DNA of 64,000 nt from QHXM01 sp032160705 (GCA_032160705.1 JAVHVE010000073.1:62001-126000), one strand, 5' to 3'; shown: positions 7,935 to 17,294, counted from the stretch's first letter. Program-made: numbers and translations. Notes: generated by a model from the letters alone, not told the origin.

Positions 7935-9257
7935 TCACTTGCCGCTCATCACTATTTTTAATGCCTTGCGTGCGGCTTCAACAGTTCTATCCAGCAAATC
8001 ATCCGTGTGCGCGAGGCTGATGAATCCGGCCTCGAATTGCGAGGGCGCGAGATAGATGCCTTCGTTGAGCATCTCGTGAAAGAATCTGCCGTAGAGATTG
8101 CGGTTACTTTTGTCCGCAGTCTTCCAATTTGTCACGGGCTTCTTGGTGAAGAAGGTCGTCCACATCGAGCCGACGCGATTTGTTACCGCGGAAACCCTTG
8201 CCTCGCGCGTGACTTCGCGTAATCCTTTGCAGAGACGCGCGCCTGCGCGTTCCAGTTGCTCGTAAACGGCAGGGTCGCGCAGGCGCTTGAGCGTGACGAG
8301 TCCTGCCGTCATCGCCAGGGGATTGCCGGAGAGCGTCCCCGCCTGGTAGATGTCTCCGGCGGGCGCGATGTGGCGCATGATTTCACGGCTCGCGCCGTAA
8401 GCGCCGACGGGCAGACCGCCGCCGATAATCTTGCCGAGCGTCGTGATGTCCGGCATGACGTTGTAGAGAGCCTGCGCGCCTCCGCGCGCAACGCGAAAAC
8501 CCGTCATCACCTCATCGAAGATGAGCAGCGCGCCGTGCTTCTTTGTCACGTCGCGCACGTTTCGTAAGTAACCTTCCTGCGGTGGGACACAGCCCATGTT
8601 ACCGACGACCGGCTCGATGATGACAGCAGCGATGTCTGCGCCGTGTCCGTCGAAAGCGCGCTGGAGAGCCTGTGGATCATTGAAGGGAACTGTGATGGTG
8701 TTTTGTGCAACGGAAGCCGTGACGCCGGGGCTGTCCGGCAGCCCCAATGTCGCCACACCCGAACCCGCTTTGACGAGCAGGCTGTCTCCGTGCCCGTGAT
8801 AGCAGCCTTCAAACTTGACGAGCTTGTTACGACCCGTGACGCCGCGCGCCAAACGAATCGCGGACATCGTGGCCTCTGTGCCGCTGTTGACCATCCGCAC
8901 CATCTCGATTGATGGGACGGCTTCGATGATCTCCTCGGCCATCATGTTTTCCAGTTCAGTCGGCGCACCGTAGCTTGTTCCGCGTCCCAGAACTTTGTGA
9001 AGCGCGGTTAAGACTTCGCCGTCGGCATGGCCAAGAATCATCGGCCCCCATGAGCCGACGTAGTCAATATAGGTGCGCCCGTCAGCATCTGTCAGCGTCG
9101 CCCCTCGCGCGCTGCGGATAAAGCGGGGCGTTCCACCGACGCCGCGAAAAGCGCGAACGGGAGAATTGACGCCGCCCGGAATCAACTCGACGGCACGCGC
9201 GAACAGTTCAGCCGAACGATCACGCTTGGCTCTCTTGGGCGAACTCATAAACCGCAT
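7935..9257 (-). CDS. hemL: Glutamate-1-semialdehyde 2,1-aminomutase
   Basis: PLP enzyme that turns glutamate-1-semialdehyde into 5-aminolevulinate, the tetrapyrrole precursor in the C5 pathway. About 440 residues, as in the family. It shows FARAVELIPGGVNSPVRAF at the N-terminus, the MVNSGTEATMSAIRLAR cofactor segment, LIFDEVMTGFR, and the Schiff-base lysine in TLGKIIGGGLPVGAYG. The ATG at 9257 is preferred because a purine stretch (GCAGAGAGA) precedes it; ATG 9248 is possible, and the frame upstream to 9299 runs into a terminator hairpin. The other heme genes in the window (hemE, hemH, hemG) lie 25 kb away. Confidence 0.95.
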   Translation of the reverse strand: MRFMSSPKRAKRDRSAELFARAVELIPGGVNSPVRAFRGVGGTPRFIRSARGATLTDADGRTYIDYVGSWGPMILGHADGEVLTALHKVLGRGTSYGAPTELENMMAEEIIEAVPSIEMVRMVNSGTEATMSAIRLARGVTGRNKLVKFEGCYHGHGDSLLVKAGSGVATLGLPDSPGVTASVAQNTITVPFNDPQALQRAFDGHGADIAAVIIEPVVGNMGCVPPQEGYLRNVRDVTKKHGALLIFDEVMTGFRVARGGAQALYNVMPDITTLGKIIGGGLPVGAYGASREIMRHIAPAGDIYQAGTLSGNPLAMTAGLVTLKRLRDPAVYEQLERAGARLCKGLREVTREARVSAVTNRVGSMWTTFFTKKPVTNWKTADKSNRNLYGRFFHEMLNEGIYLAPSQFEAGFISLAHTDDLLDRTVEAARKALKIVMSGK

Positions 9258-9286
9258 TCTCTCTGCAACACGAGGGTGAAAGCAAG

Positions 9287-9324
9287 AAGCGACCGCCACA
9301 CTCCTTTGCTCGTGGCGGTCGCTT
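9287..9324 (-). terminator. Hairpin, probable terminator of the Kbp-like gene
   Basis: A 13-bp stem (AAGCGACCGCCAC at 9287-9299, its complement at 9312-9324) with a 12-base loop. It lies between the stop of the LysM gene and the start of hemL on the same strand. On the minus strand the tail is only moderately T-rich. Confidence 0.55.
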
Positions 9325-9355
9325 TCTCAAAAAAAAGCTCTACTGTGGGTCTTGC

Positions 9356-9820
9356 TTATCCCTGAGGAACGTTCAATTCGTCGCCCGGATGAATCACGGA
9401 CTGCGGCGAATCCATCTTGTCGCGGTTGGCGTAGAAGATTTCCATGTAACGATTTCCGTTGCCCAGTTTATTCTGCGCGATGCGCCAGAGCGAGTCACCG
9501 GCCTTAACCGTATAGACCTCTGTCGCTCCCTTTCCGTGGTCGGGATCAACGGAGATTTCCGCCGTCAGGTCTCCATAGTTAGGGTCAACGAGTTTGATTT
9601 GATCCCACACTTTGTTCTTGGCTTCTTCGGACGGAGCGACGGCAACAACTTTTAGCTTGCCACCTTCCATGTGAAGATTATTCACGTGCGCTCCCTCTTG
9701 ATCGAGAGCGTTGAGTACCGATTGATATTTCTGTTTGAGCGGGCCAAACTGGTCTTCAGTGCCTTTGGCGGCGGCTGCTCCAGTGCCGAACATACCTTCG
9801 ATTTTGTCGAAAAGTCCCAT
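9356..9820 (-). CDS. Kbp/YgaU-like BON-LysM protein
   Basis: A 154-residue protein with the layout of the potassium-binding protein Kbp (YgaU): an N-terminal amphipathic segment (MGLFDKIEGMFG), a BON domain (EGGKLKVVAVAPSEEAKNKV to LTAEISV) and a C-terminal LysM domain (TEVYTVKAGDSLWRIAQNKLG to GDELNVPQG). Kbp in Escherichia coli senses cytoplasmic K+. There is no signal peptide, which agrees with a cytoplasmic protein. AGGAGG lies close before the start codon on the minus strand. A single-gene unit is likely, ended by the hairpin at 9287-9324. Confidence 0.85.
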   Translation of the reverse strand: MGLFDKIEGMFGTGAAAAKGTEDQFGPLKQKYQSVLNALDQEGAHVNNLHMEGGKLKVVAVAPSEEAKNKVWDQIKLVDPNYGDLTAEISVDPDHGKGATEVYTVKAGDSLWRIAQNKLGNGNRYMEIFYANRDKMDSPQSVIHPGDELNVPQG

Positions 9821-9970
9821 AGCTGAATCCTCCTAGCAAAATTGTACATTCCGGCTTCCTGGCCGGACTTCTGAGTAATGGCGGGGGCATTGGTTAATGG
9901 ATCGGGATGATTATACTGCAAAGCACGCCCACTGCAACTCGCCAGACACGAATGTCAGGCGGCTTCTGGT

Positions 9971-11425
9971 TCAGATTCGCTCGATGCCCTCACGCGGCTC
10001 GACAGTGATGGAACGGAAAGTGGACATGCGAACCAGACCGGGCGCTGCGCCTTTCGGCTTTGAGAGAAACTTACGCTGTGTGTAATGCACATCAACTTTG
10101 GCATCGCGACGCGCCTGGCTGAAGGCCGCTGCCAGTTGCGCCGCTTCGATGATCGTCCGGTGCGGGATGTCTGCGCGCGTCAGGTTGCGAACAATGACGT
10201 GCGAGCCTGGATAGTCGGCAGCGTGCAGCCAGAGGTCGTACGGGCGGGCGACGTGAAAGGTCAGATGATCGTTATCGCGCGCCGCACGCCCGACCAGAAT
10301 CTCGTATCCATCCGTAGAACGATAACGGCGCGCACCCGGTACACTCTCTTGAGACTTTTGACGACCTTTCACGCTGCGCGTCTGTGTTTTAGCTTCACCC
10401 CAAAAGCTCTCAAGCGAGACCTCATCTCCCTCGCTAATAATGCTCTCAAGCTCTGCCTGGCGCGCGCGAAGCATCTTTAGTTCCTGCTCAAGCTGTGCAC
10501 GACGCTGTGTAATCTCCTGTGCGGCTCGCCGCGCCTTGGTGTAGCGAGCGAAGCGGCGTGCCGCCTCTTCCTGCAACGTCGAGTTCTCGTCAAGCTCTAA
10601 TTCAATCACAGGCATGCTCTCGGTGAAGTAATCAACAAGAGCGACTTTATTTCCTTGCCGCTTCGCGCCTCCGATATTAGCGAGCATTAAATCGCCGATC
10701 CTTTTATGTTCATCTGCATTCCCATGCCCCTCAAGGTCTTTATCGAAGTGCGCGCGAAGTTTCTCGCGCTGCGCGATCTCTTTTTGGAGGCGCGCGCGCG
10801 CAGCCGCCGCGCGTGAGTCGAAAAGGCGCGCGGCCTCAAGCCTGCGGTAATAGTCGTCTGCCGCGTCGGAAAGCGTGCTGAAACTTCCTTTCTCAAAGGA
10901 GAGCTGTGGCGGTGATTCGTTCGCATGTATCGGTGGCGTGCGATAAAGGCTTCCAATCTCCTGCCCTTCGCCGCGCGGCGGGCGCAATGTGTCAATGATG
11001 TAACCCTTTTCATCCAGCAGTAGAAGGTTCGCGGCCTTTCCCGTCAGTTGCGCGACCAGCGTCCGCTCAAAACGATTCCCGATTTCATCGCTGGCGTCGA
11101 ATAAGAGGCGCACGATTCGGTCGGCTTCATCCTTCATCAATGATGAAAGCTTTGCTCCGCTAAGATGTTTTCGCAGGACGAGCGCGAAAGGCGAAGAGGG
11201 AAGAGATTGTTTTTCAAGATCACGGACACGCCGCTCGACCATGTAAATTCCGGGGCGTGCAGGTTCGACGCTGATAAAGAGGTAATGGCCATCGCCGGGG
11301 CGGAAATCAATAGCGAGGGTGAGGCGCGATAGCTGAAACACTTTACCCATCAAGCGACCCGAAAGCTTCGGCGCTATCTCTTCGACAATTGCTTTGATGG
11401 TTTGATCGTTCACAGCAGAAATCAA
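9971..11425 (-). CDS. rqcH: Rqc2/RqcH-type ribosome-associated quality control protein (NFACT)
   Basis: A 484-residue NFACT-family protein. In bacteria RqcH binds the 50S subunit carrying a stalled peptidyl-tRNA and adds C-terminal alanine tails. The N-terminal NFACT-N domain (MISAVNDQTIKAIVEEIAPKL) is followed by SSPFALVLRKHLSGAKLSSL, a typical family segment. A long charged coiled coil covers roughly residues 230-350, and the C-terminal NFACT-R domain runs from YRSTDGYEILVGRAARDND through YDLWLHAADYPGSHVIVR to VDVHYTQRKFLSKPKGAAPG. Older annotations call such proteins fibronectin-binding proteins. It lies between a Kbp-like gene and an RDD protein, both on the same strand. Confidence 0.9.
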   Translation of the reverse strand: MISAVNDQTIKAIVEEIAPKLSGRLMGKVFQLSRLTLAIDFRPGDGHYLFISVEPARPGIYMVERRVRDLEKQSLPSSPFALVLRKHLSGAKLSSLMKDEADRIVRLLFDASDEIGNRFERTLVAQLTGKAANLLLLDEKGYIIDTLRPPRGEGQEIGSLYRTPPIHANESPPQLSFEKGSFSTLSDAADDYYRRLEAARLFDSRAAAARARLQKEIAQREKLRAHFDKDLEGHGNADEHKRIGDLMLANIGGAKRQGNKVALVDYFTESMPVIELELDENSTLQEEAARRFARYTKARRAAQEITQRRAQLEQELKMLRARQAELESIISEGDEVSLESFWGEAKTQTRSVKGRQKSQESVPGARRYRSTDGYEILVGRAARDNDHLTFHVARPYDLWLHAADYPGSHVIVRNLTRADIPHRTIIEAAQLAAAFSQARRDAKVDVHYTQRKFLSKPKGAAPGLVRMSTFRSITVEPREGIERI

Positions 11426-11502
11426 AGGTAGAAAGGAAAAAGGTAAAAGTAAAGAACAAGTCCATACTTTTACCTTTTCATTTTCTATTCTTTTACTTTT
11501 TT
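11424..11502. repeat. Hairpin repeat, AAAGGAAAAAGGTAAAAG arms
   Basis: Purine-rich tandem units (AAAGGAAAAAGGTAAAAGT) on the left are mirrored by ACTTTTACCTTTT units on the right. The element occupies essentially the whole gap between two co-oriented genes and overlaps the first codon of rqcH. Confidence 0.75.
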
Positions 11503-11505
11503 AGC

Positions 11506-12699
11506 TCACTCGCGCACGACGGCTGTGCCTGAGAAATGGTCGTGGGCGGTGCGCCCTTCGGCGTCAAAGAGCGCGTAGAGAATGCCGAGCCCCAGAGTGA
11601 TGAGGGAGACGATATACAGGAGAGCGCGACCGACCGACTGTTTGGTAGTTGGCGGCAAACCCGTATCGGCGTCTACCGCTCGAAGCGAGAGGAGAGACAT
11701 TCCCCAGGTGCGGCCAGCCAGAGCGGTCGCCGCCGTCAGATAGAGAAACATGATGATGAGAACAATGCCGCCCATCGAAGCCGTGACGCGCCAGTCGCTC
11801 CAGTTGCCGTTAGTCAATTCAATGATAGCCGCGAAGGGAGACGAAGCGAAAGCTACGATCAGCATGTCTATGGCGCTTCCGGCAAGGCGTGATAAAACCG
11901 GCGCGCGATCATCATAAAGGTCTTCGTGAAAATCTGTTTCCGCAAGTTCTTCGTCCTGTAGCGCGGACGAAGCTTCATCAGCAACCTCCGGGGCAGCGCG
12001 CTTGGGCTGCGGTTTGCTCGCCGGAACGGAAACTTTCGTAGCCGGTAGCGCGGGAACAATAATCAGGGAATGTTCACGCGCAGGTTCGACCGCTTTAGTC
12101 TCAACAATCTTTTCGGCTTTGAGTTGCTGGGAAGATGCAAAGGCAGGTGTTGGATTTGTTTCTGTCTGATATTGCTCTTCATCCACCCGCGCGATGGCTG
12201 CCGCCGCAGCTCCACGCATCGAGGAACGGGGCATTGGGGGATAGGGCTGTCGAGCGCGTTCCAGACGTTTAAGGGCGGCAGCAACAATCGGATTCATGGC
12301 TGGCGCATCCTTCTGCGGAACCAATCCTAGTTGCGGCGCGGCAACTTCCGTGGCAGTTTGCTTGATTAGTCCTTGCGCAGTCTCTTCGGTTGCGGGTTCA
12401 GTGTCACGCGCACGACGCTCCTGAATCTCGCGCACACGCTTGCTCAAGTCCTTACGCCATTGCGGACGCGAAACCCCCGGGAACTCGATCAAAGTCGAGC
12501 TTGTCTGAGCAGTTGTTTTGGGGAGGGGCGCGTTTGTCTCTTCTCTTGCCGGAATGTCAGCCGGGGATGCCATACTTTCCTGCGCAGTAATCGCGGGCTC
12601 AGTAACTGCCTCGGTGGAAGATTTTACTGCCGCCGTTTTACACCTCGGGCAAACGTCTAAGCCGTTAGAGAAAACCGCATGGCAAGAGGGACACTGCAT
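11506..12699 (-). CDS. Zinc-ribbon and RDD-domain membrane protein
   Basis: A 397-residue protein. The N-terminus is a zinc ribbon (MQCPSCHAVFSNGLDVCPRCK, two CxxC pairs), followed by a long low-complexity, Pro/Ala/Glu-rich linker that is probably disordered. The last 130 residues form an RDD domain (LSRLAGSAIDMLIVAFASSPF, then two further membrane helices, with RTWGMSLLSLRAVDADTG and the HDHFSGTAVV ending). RDD proteins are membrane proteins of mostly unknown role; some act as ion antiporters. The zinc ribbon would lie in the cytoplasm. Function here is not known. Confidence 0.8.
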   Translation of the reverse strand: MQCPSCHAVFSNGLDVCPRCKTAAVKSSTEAVTEPAITAQESMASPADIPAREETNAPLPKTTAQTSSTLIEFPGVSRPQWRKDLSKRVREIQERRARDTEPATEETAQGLIKQTATEVAAPQLGLVPQKDAPAMNPIVAAALKRLERARQPYPPMPRSSMRGAAAAAIARVDEEQYQTETNPTPAFASSQQLKAEKIVETKAVEPAREHSLIIVPALPATKVSVPASKPQPKRAAPEVADEASSALQDEELAETDFHEDLYDDRAPVLSRLAGSAIDMLIVAFASSPFAAIIELTNGNWSDWRVTASMGGIVLIIMFLYLTAATALAGRTWGMSLLSLRAVDADTGLPPTTKQSVGRALLYIVSLITLGLGILYALFDAEGRTAHDHFSGTAVVRE

Positions 12700-12870
12700 A
12701 ACGAAAGAGCCTCCGTCGCGACAGTAAGTTGAAACATTTGGGGCAGGGGATTGAAGCTGATAAACCCAAGCCCATTGCGGAGTCGCAGCGGATACTATCA
12801 GGGATTACTTTAAGTCGTCAACCAGAAAATATACTAGCGACTGTGTTTGAATAGAGGCGAAGCCACAAGA

Positions 12871-12972
12871 TAAGGGAAAAGGAAAAAGGTAAAAGTCAGG
12901 CTGAAGCCACTTTTAATTTAGAAGTGGTTCTCCGCTTAACTTTTGCCTTTTACCTTTTTCCTTTTCCCTTCT
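12871..12972. repeat. Hairpin repeat, AAGGGAAAAGGAAAAAGGTAA arms
   Basis: The purine-rich left arm (12871-12895) is mirrored by TTACCTTTTTCCTTTTCCCTT (12950-12970). The centre holds an inner stem around GAAGCCACTTTTAA and the family core AAGTGGTTCTCCGCTTAA (12922-12939). Its arm type differs from the GACAGAAG elements although the core is shared. Confidence 0.8.
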
Positions 12973-13350
12973 TCAGAGCGGTTGTCTTCCGGCAAAGCCA
13001 GCTTCGACATCGTGCCACCATTCGATTTGATCGCCTTCGCCCATTTGCCAGCAGAGTAGGACGACGCGACCATCGCGCAGGGAAGGAAAGTCAATCAAAC
13101 CGCGCGCGTAATCTTTAAGCTGCACGCCAAGGGTTTCAATCTCGCCGGTGCTGGCTAAGAGTTCGATGAGAAGAGACACGTAACGTGGGCCATCCGGCAT
13201 CCCGCCTCCGCCCTGTTCCGCGCCTTCGGCTGCATGCTTTGCGGCAGACTGGAAGAAAAGAATTCGGCCATGAGCACGTTGAATACGCAACAGAATGCTG
13301 CGCACCGATGGGAGCAACGCATTCGCCTCTTCAACGCTAAAAACTTTCAT
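12973..13350 (-). CDS. DUF2203 family protein
   Basis: A 125-residue protein that begins MKVFSVEEANALLPSVRSILLRI and ends with CWQMGEGDQIEWWHDVEAGFAGRQPL, the signature of the DUF2203 family (KxGE..I.WWH....GF.GR). The middle contains a GLIDFP segment, also typical. Function is unknown; no membrane segment or signal peptide. The minus-strand neighbour upstream is a NYN-domain gene, separated by a hairpin repeat of about 115 bases. Confidence 0.85.
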   Translation of the reverse strand: MKVFSVEEANALLPSVRSILLRIQRAHGRILFFQSAAKHAAEGAEQGGGGMPDGPRYVSLLIELLASTGEIETLGVQLKDYARGLIDFPSLRDGRVVLLCWQMGEGDQIEWWHDVEAGFAGRQPL

Positions 13351-13352
13351 AA

Positions 13353-13467
13353 AAGCAGGAGACAGAAGACAGAAGTCAGGAGACAGGAGAAAAGAAAATC
13401 AGAAGAAGCGGCTCTCCGCCTTATCCCTTCTGACTTCTGTATTCTGTCTTCTGTCTCCTGCCTTTCA
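13353..13467. repeat. Hairpin repeat, GACAGAAGACAGAAGTC arms
   Basis: Left arm of CAGGAGACAGAAGACAG units, right arm of TTCTGTCTTCTGTCTCCTG units, core AAGCGGCTCTCCGCCTTATC (13405-13426). It fills the gap between two minus-strand genes and includes the stop codon of the upstream one. Confidence 0.8.
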
Positions 13468-14199
13468 ATGTTCATCGGTAACGCGGATGAATTCGGGGGA
13501 CGATTCAAAGCTGTCCAATTCCTCGTCCACATGGGGTTCGATTGCAATGCGGGGCGCGGGAGGTTGGAAGACATCGTGATGGCCGTTGTCGTGCGCGTCC
13601 GAATCGTGATTGTTCAGAAAGGCCGAAGCGCCATCATGCATCTCGCGCTCTTGATAATGAGAGCCGTGCGAAATCTCTTTGCGGACTTTGTCAGCGATTT
13701 CGCCGAGGTCTATGAAGTAATCGGCTACGTCAATCAGTTTCGGCGCGGTATTTGAGCGAAAGCCTGCGACTTCGACGCGGCAACCCTTGTAGGCAACGGC
13801 GTTGACGGCGTAAACGAAATCTTCGTCGCCCGAGACAAGAACGGCTGTGTCGTAACGCCCGGCAAGCGAGAGCATGTCCACGGCGATCTCGACATCGAGA
13901 TTTGCCTTGCGCGTGCCGTCGTAAAAAGTTTTCAGCTCTTTCTGCACCACGCGAAAGCCGTTGCGACGCATCCAGAGCAAGAATCCTTGCTGACGCTCAG
14001 CGCCGACATCAACGCCTGTGTAGAAGAAAGCCCTGAGCAGACGACCATCGCCGAGCAGGACACGCAGGAGCTTGTTGTAATCAATGTCTATATTGTGAAA
14101 GCGCGCTGCGTGAAAAAGATTGTTACCGTCAATAAAAACTGCCACCCTGCCGCGATGCCCGAACTGCCACGAAATATTATTCGTCGGATCGAAGTTCAT
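13465..14199 (-). CDS. NYN-domain (LabA/DUF88-like) RNase-like protein
   Basis: A 244-residue protein with a PIN-like NYN domain in residues 18-165. AVFIDGNNLFHAAR carries the first acidic residue, KANLDVEIAVDMLSLAG the second set, and AVLVSGDEDFVYAVNAV the third; these cluster to bind a metal in NYN ribonucleases. The C-terminal 75 residues are acidic and His-rich (NNHDSDAHDNGHHDVF) and look disordered. NYN proteins are predicted RNA-processing or decay nucleases; the substrate here is unknown. The last codon lies within the hairpin repeat. Confidence 0.85.
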   Translation of the reverse strand: MNFDPTNNISWQFGHRGRVAVFIDGNNLFHAARFHNIDIDYNKLLRVLLGDGRLLRAFFYTGVDVGAERQQGFLLWMRRNGFRVVQKELKTFYDGTRKANLDVEIAVDMLSLAGRYDTAVLVSGDEDFVYAVNAVAYKGCRVEVAGFRSNTAPKLIDVADYFIDLGEIADKVRKEISHGSHYQEREMHDGASAFLNNHDSDAHDNGHHDVFQPPAPRIAIEPHVDEELDSFESSPEFIRVTDEH

Positions 14200-14303
14200 G
14201 CAAAAGTGTACCCCATAGAAATGTAAATATCTGAAAGTGTCTATTGATAGAATGCCGCTCGAAGGGCTTGAAGGTCAAGTACAAAGCGGGTCTCCACTCT
14301 GGT

Positions 14304-15161
14304 TTATTCAGAAAACTTGTTGACGCCGATGATTTCATCGGTCACTGCGTCGAGATAAATGTTGAATGAATCAGGAACACGCTCGACGATGATTTCCCAT
14401 GCCAGGTGAAACTCAAGAATTGCCGGGTTACTCAAGCGCGGGAGCGGGTAAATTACCAGTTCACGGACAGTCACCTTTTCGCCCTGGGCGATAGTCAGGG
14501 TCTGGGTGTTACCCGCTGAATCTTTGTAGGTGAAGGTGCGACCTGCAATCTGCGCTCCGACTTTTTCGGCGTCCCATTTTGGGCGAGTGCCTGCGCCCGC
14601 TCGTTGCAGTTGTTCTGTGTCAATGATGCAGGTGCTGGTGAGTTGCAGCACGTGCCGGTCTGGAGCGAAAGTTATCTCAAGTTTGCCGTAGCCGCCACGC
14701 AACGGATAACGGAAGGGGCGCTGTTCGTATAAAGCTTTCTTTGTTCCGTCAGCGGCATCTATGCGCTGAACGAGCGAGAGCTGTTGCTGTCTCGCTCCGA
14801 GCAAAGGGATGGCGCTTGTGATGAAACGTCGCAGGGATTCGCGCGTATTCTCTTCACTCATCGGAACGGTATCGCCGACTTTTGGCAGGTACAAAGGTGT
14901 GCCTGTGAATGTGGGGAGGCTGCGAATTGTCGCTGTGACGGGCTGCAATTCAGGCGCAGGCGCATTTGTGATACCTTGCTCGCTCGTGAATTTCGCCCAC
15001 GCGATGAGAGCGGCCTCACGCCGTTCAGCAGTCTCCGTGAGAAGTATCGGGTACGGAGGCTCATTCGGGCGCGGGCCTGTGGCATTGGGTGAAGGTGAAG
15101 CCGCGCACGCGCTCAAGCCCAGGGCAAGGAGAACGTAGACGGCGACACGCCAATGCTTCAT
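14304..15161 (-). CDS. Lipoprotein of unknown function
   Basis: I do not recognise the family. From the ATG at 15161 the protein (285 residues) opens with a lipoprotein signal (MKHWRVAVYVLLALGLSACA, lipobox LSAC), then a Pro/Asn-rich tether, and a globular part with mixed strands. The C-terminal third (EFHLAWEIIVERVPDSFNIYLDAVTDEIIGVN) resembles the PepSY-type fold that often ends with D..tGeil; this is a resemblance only. The frame is open to 15221, but the earlier start would bury the signal peptide. Confidence 0.65.
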   Translation of the reverse strand: MKHWRVAVYVLLALGLSACAASPSPNATGPRPNEPPYPILLTETAERREAALIAWAKFTSEQGITNAPAPELQPVTATIRSLPTFTGTPLYLPKVGDTVPMSEENTRESLRRFITSAIPLLGARQQQLSLVQRIDAADGTKKALYEQRPFRYPLRGGYGKLEITFAPDRHVLQLTSTCIIDTEQLQRAGAGTRPKWDAEKVGAQIAGRTFTYKDSAGNTQTLTIAQGEKVTVRELVIYPLPRLSNPAILEFHLAWEIIVERVPDSFNIYLDAVTDEIIGVNKFSE

Positions 15162-15366
15162 CCGCCAGACTCTCTGTTTTGTTCTATGCGCCATAAGTAA
15201 ATCCCCAAAACCGCACCGCACGAGGATATACCGGATTGGAGCGAAGAGAAAAGGCGTAGGACGTGTTGGGCGGGTTTGCGCCTCGCAGAGAATTCAGCCG
15301 TCCCTGGTGAAAGTTTCTGCGCGTGCGTGAATAAAATCGCTATAATCTGGGGAAGGAGACCAGCCT

Positions 15367-16410
15367 TTGCCGTTGAATGAAGAAGACGTTCCATCGCTGT
15401 TTGACGCTGAGCCGTTGCGCTCGGAGTCGCAAGGCTTTGCGCCCGATCAGATGGTCAGATGCGAAGTCTGCCTGCGCGCCAATCCTCCGACGCGCACAAG
15501 CTGTCTCTACTGCGCCGCTCAATTGTCCTTAACGGAAGCCAATGCCGCTTTGCAAAAACCGACCTTGCGCCGGTTGGAAAAGTGGGAGCAGGGTTTTAAT
15601 GTGATTCTTGTGCCGGAGAGCGCAACGCACGCGGCTGGCGAAGCTCTTCAGGGAATGGCGCAACTGCTGCGTCTCCAGGCCGAGGATGTCAGACGAATTA
15701 TCGAAGCACAACAGCCGCTTCCTATGGCTCGCGCGACAACGCCCGAGGAGGCTGCGCTGATCGAACGCAAGCTCGGCGAGATGAATTTGAAAGTGCTTGT
15801 GATAGCTGATAGCGAGCTGAGCCTCGAAGAGTCAGCATTGAAGCGCGCACGCGTGCTTGAGTTCAAGGAAAGCGCACTTGTCTTCTACCCGGCTGGCGGC
15901 GGCGAAGCTTGGAGCATTTTATGGCCCGACATCGTGCTGCTGGTTACGGGGAGATTATTCATGCGTAAGATCGAGGTCGAGGAGCGCAGGGGACGCAGAG
16001 CGGAAAACGAAATTGTGGATGCACGCGAAACGAGTGCCGACGAAACTGTGCTGGATATTTACGCAACGCAGGGAAACACCTGCTGGCGCATCGCGGCGGG
16101 CAGCTTTGATTTTTCCTGCCTGGGCGCGCAGAAAAAACTGGTGGCCGCGCAGAATTTCTCGACGCTGGTTGAAATCCTGCGTAACAGAGCGCATCAAGCT
16201 TTCTATGACGACTCGTACAATCGCGTGCGCCATGCGCTGGCAGCCGCATGGCCGCTCGAACAGCAGACGGAGTCGCGCGGCTGGCGTCGCAAGCGGCCAG
16301 GACAGGTCAGCACAGAGGCGGTTACCAGGAGCGACAATGAGTTGCAGTTTACTCGTTATTCACGCCTGCGGCGTTACCTTCAACTGCATCACTCGGAACT
16401 GAGCGCATGA
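15367..16410 (+). CDS. Zinc-ribbon protein of unknown function
   Basis: A 347-residue protein starting at TTG, supported by AAGGAG eight bases upstream. Residues 31-49 form a zinc ribbon (MVRCEVCLRANPPTRTSCLYC, two CxxC pairs). The rest has no recognised motif: an alpha/beta segment (FNVILVPESATHAAGEALQGMAQLL) resembling a domain that handles mobile ligands, and a PH-like strand-rich part (ALVFYPAGGGEAWSILWPDIVLLVTGRLF) in the middle. No membrane segment. Its stop overlaps the start of rlmB by four bases (ATGA), so the two are translated together. Confidence 0.7.
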   Translation: MPLNEEDVPSLFDAEPLRSESQGFAPDQMVRCEVCLRANPPTRTSCLYCAAQLSLTEANAALQKPTLRRLEKWEQGFNVILVPESATHAAGEALQGMAQLLRLQAEDVRRIIEAQQPLPMARATTPEEAALIERKLGEMNLKVLVIADSELSLEESALKRARVLEFKESALVFYPAGGGEAWSILWPDIVLLVTGRLFMRKIEVEERRGRRAENEIVDARETSADETVLDIYATQGNTCWRIAAGSFDFSCLGAQKKLVAAQNFSTLVEILRNRAHQAFYDDSYNRVRHALAAAWPLEQQTESRGWRRKRPGQVSTEAVTRSDNELQFTRYSRLRRYLQLHHSELSA

Positions 16411-17294
16411 AACGTCGCGAAAAGCACAGGCCATCTCGCCACCAGCCAGGATCGCAGAGCGAGCGCCGGTCGCGGCCAAAAGTCCCTCTGTTGGATGAGC
16501 CCGATTTTATTGTTAGTCCAGCGCGCAATGAAGGGGTGCAGCTTTACGGTGTCGCGCCTGTGCTCGAAGCGCTGCGTGCGGGACAACGCGCCATCGAGCA
16601 CATCACGATTGCCGAAGGCGCGCGACACAATCGCCTGCGCGAATTGATCGAGATAGCCCGTCGGGTTGGCGTGCCCGTGCGCTCCGCTCCGCGCATTGAT
16701 CTGGCGCGCTCGGTGGGTGCAGGCGCAAATCATCAGGGTGTAGTCGCAACGGTTGCAGCGGCCAGCTACGCGAATGCGGATGCGCTGCTCGATGAACTTG
16801 GCGCGCGAGTCGGAACAGATGACCCGCCGCTAGCCGTGGCGCTCGACGGCGTCGAAGACCCGCGAAATTTAGGGGCGATCTTACGGACGACGGAGTGTGC
16901 TGGCGTGCACGGCGTATTTGTGCCGGAGCGCCGCGCCGCTGGCTTAACGGAAACGGTGGCTAAAGCAGCCGCTGGAGCTTTGGAGCATGTTCGTGTGGCG
17001 CGTGTCACGAACCTCGCGCGATTGATAGAGGAGTTGAAAGAACGTAACATCTGGACTGTTGGCACAAGCGCAAGCGCACCCATGTTGTACACCGCCTGGG
17101 ACTGGACGCAGCCTTCGGCGCTTTTTCTTGGCGGTGAAGGCTCAGGACTGCATCGTCTGGTGCGCGAGCGTTGCGATGCGCTGGTGAGCATTCCTGTATG
17201 CGGACACATCGAGTCGTTGAACGTCTCGGTTGCCGCAGGCATCGTGCTCTACGAAGCCATCCGGCAGCGAGCGGCTGCACAGAGAAAGGCATAA
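16407..17294 (+). CDS. rlmB: 23S rRNA 2'-O-methyltransferase, RlmB/SpoU family
   Basis: SpoU-family (SPOUT) methyltransferase, 295 residues. After a basic N-terminal tail comes the L30e-like substrate-binding domain (GVQLYGVAPVLEALRAGQR...). The knotted SAM-binding domain follows with its three motifs: DGVEDPRNLGAILRTTECAG, LFLGGEGSGLHRLVRERCD and SIPVCGHIESLNVSVAAGIVLYEA. RlmB modifies G2251 of 23S rRNA in Escherichia coli; related SpoU enzymes act on other sites, so the exact target is inferred. It is translationally coupled to the upstream zinc-ribbon gene. Confidence 0.88.
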   Translation: MKRREKHRPSRHQPGSQSERRSRPKVPLLDEPDFIVSPARNEGVQLYGVAPVLEALRAGQRAIEHITIAEGARHNRLRELIEIARRVGVPVRSAPRIDLARSVGAGANHQGVVATVAAASYANADALLDELGARVGTDDPPLAVALDGVEDPRNLGAILRTTECAGVHGVFVPERRAAGLTETVAKAAAGALEHVRVARVTNLARLIEELKERNIWTVGTSASAPMLYTAWDWTQPSALFLGGEGSGLHRLVRERCDALVSIPVCGHIESLNVSVAAGIVLYEAIRQRAAAQRKA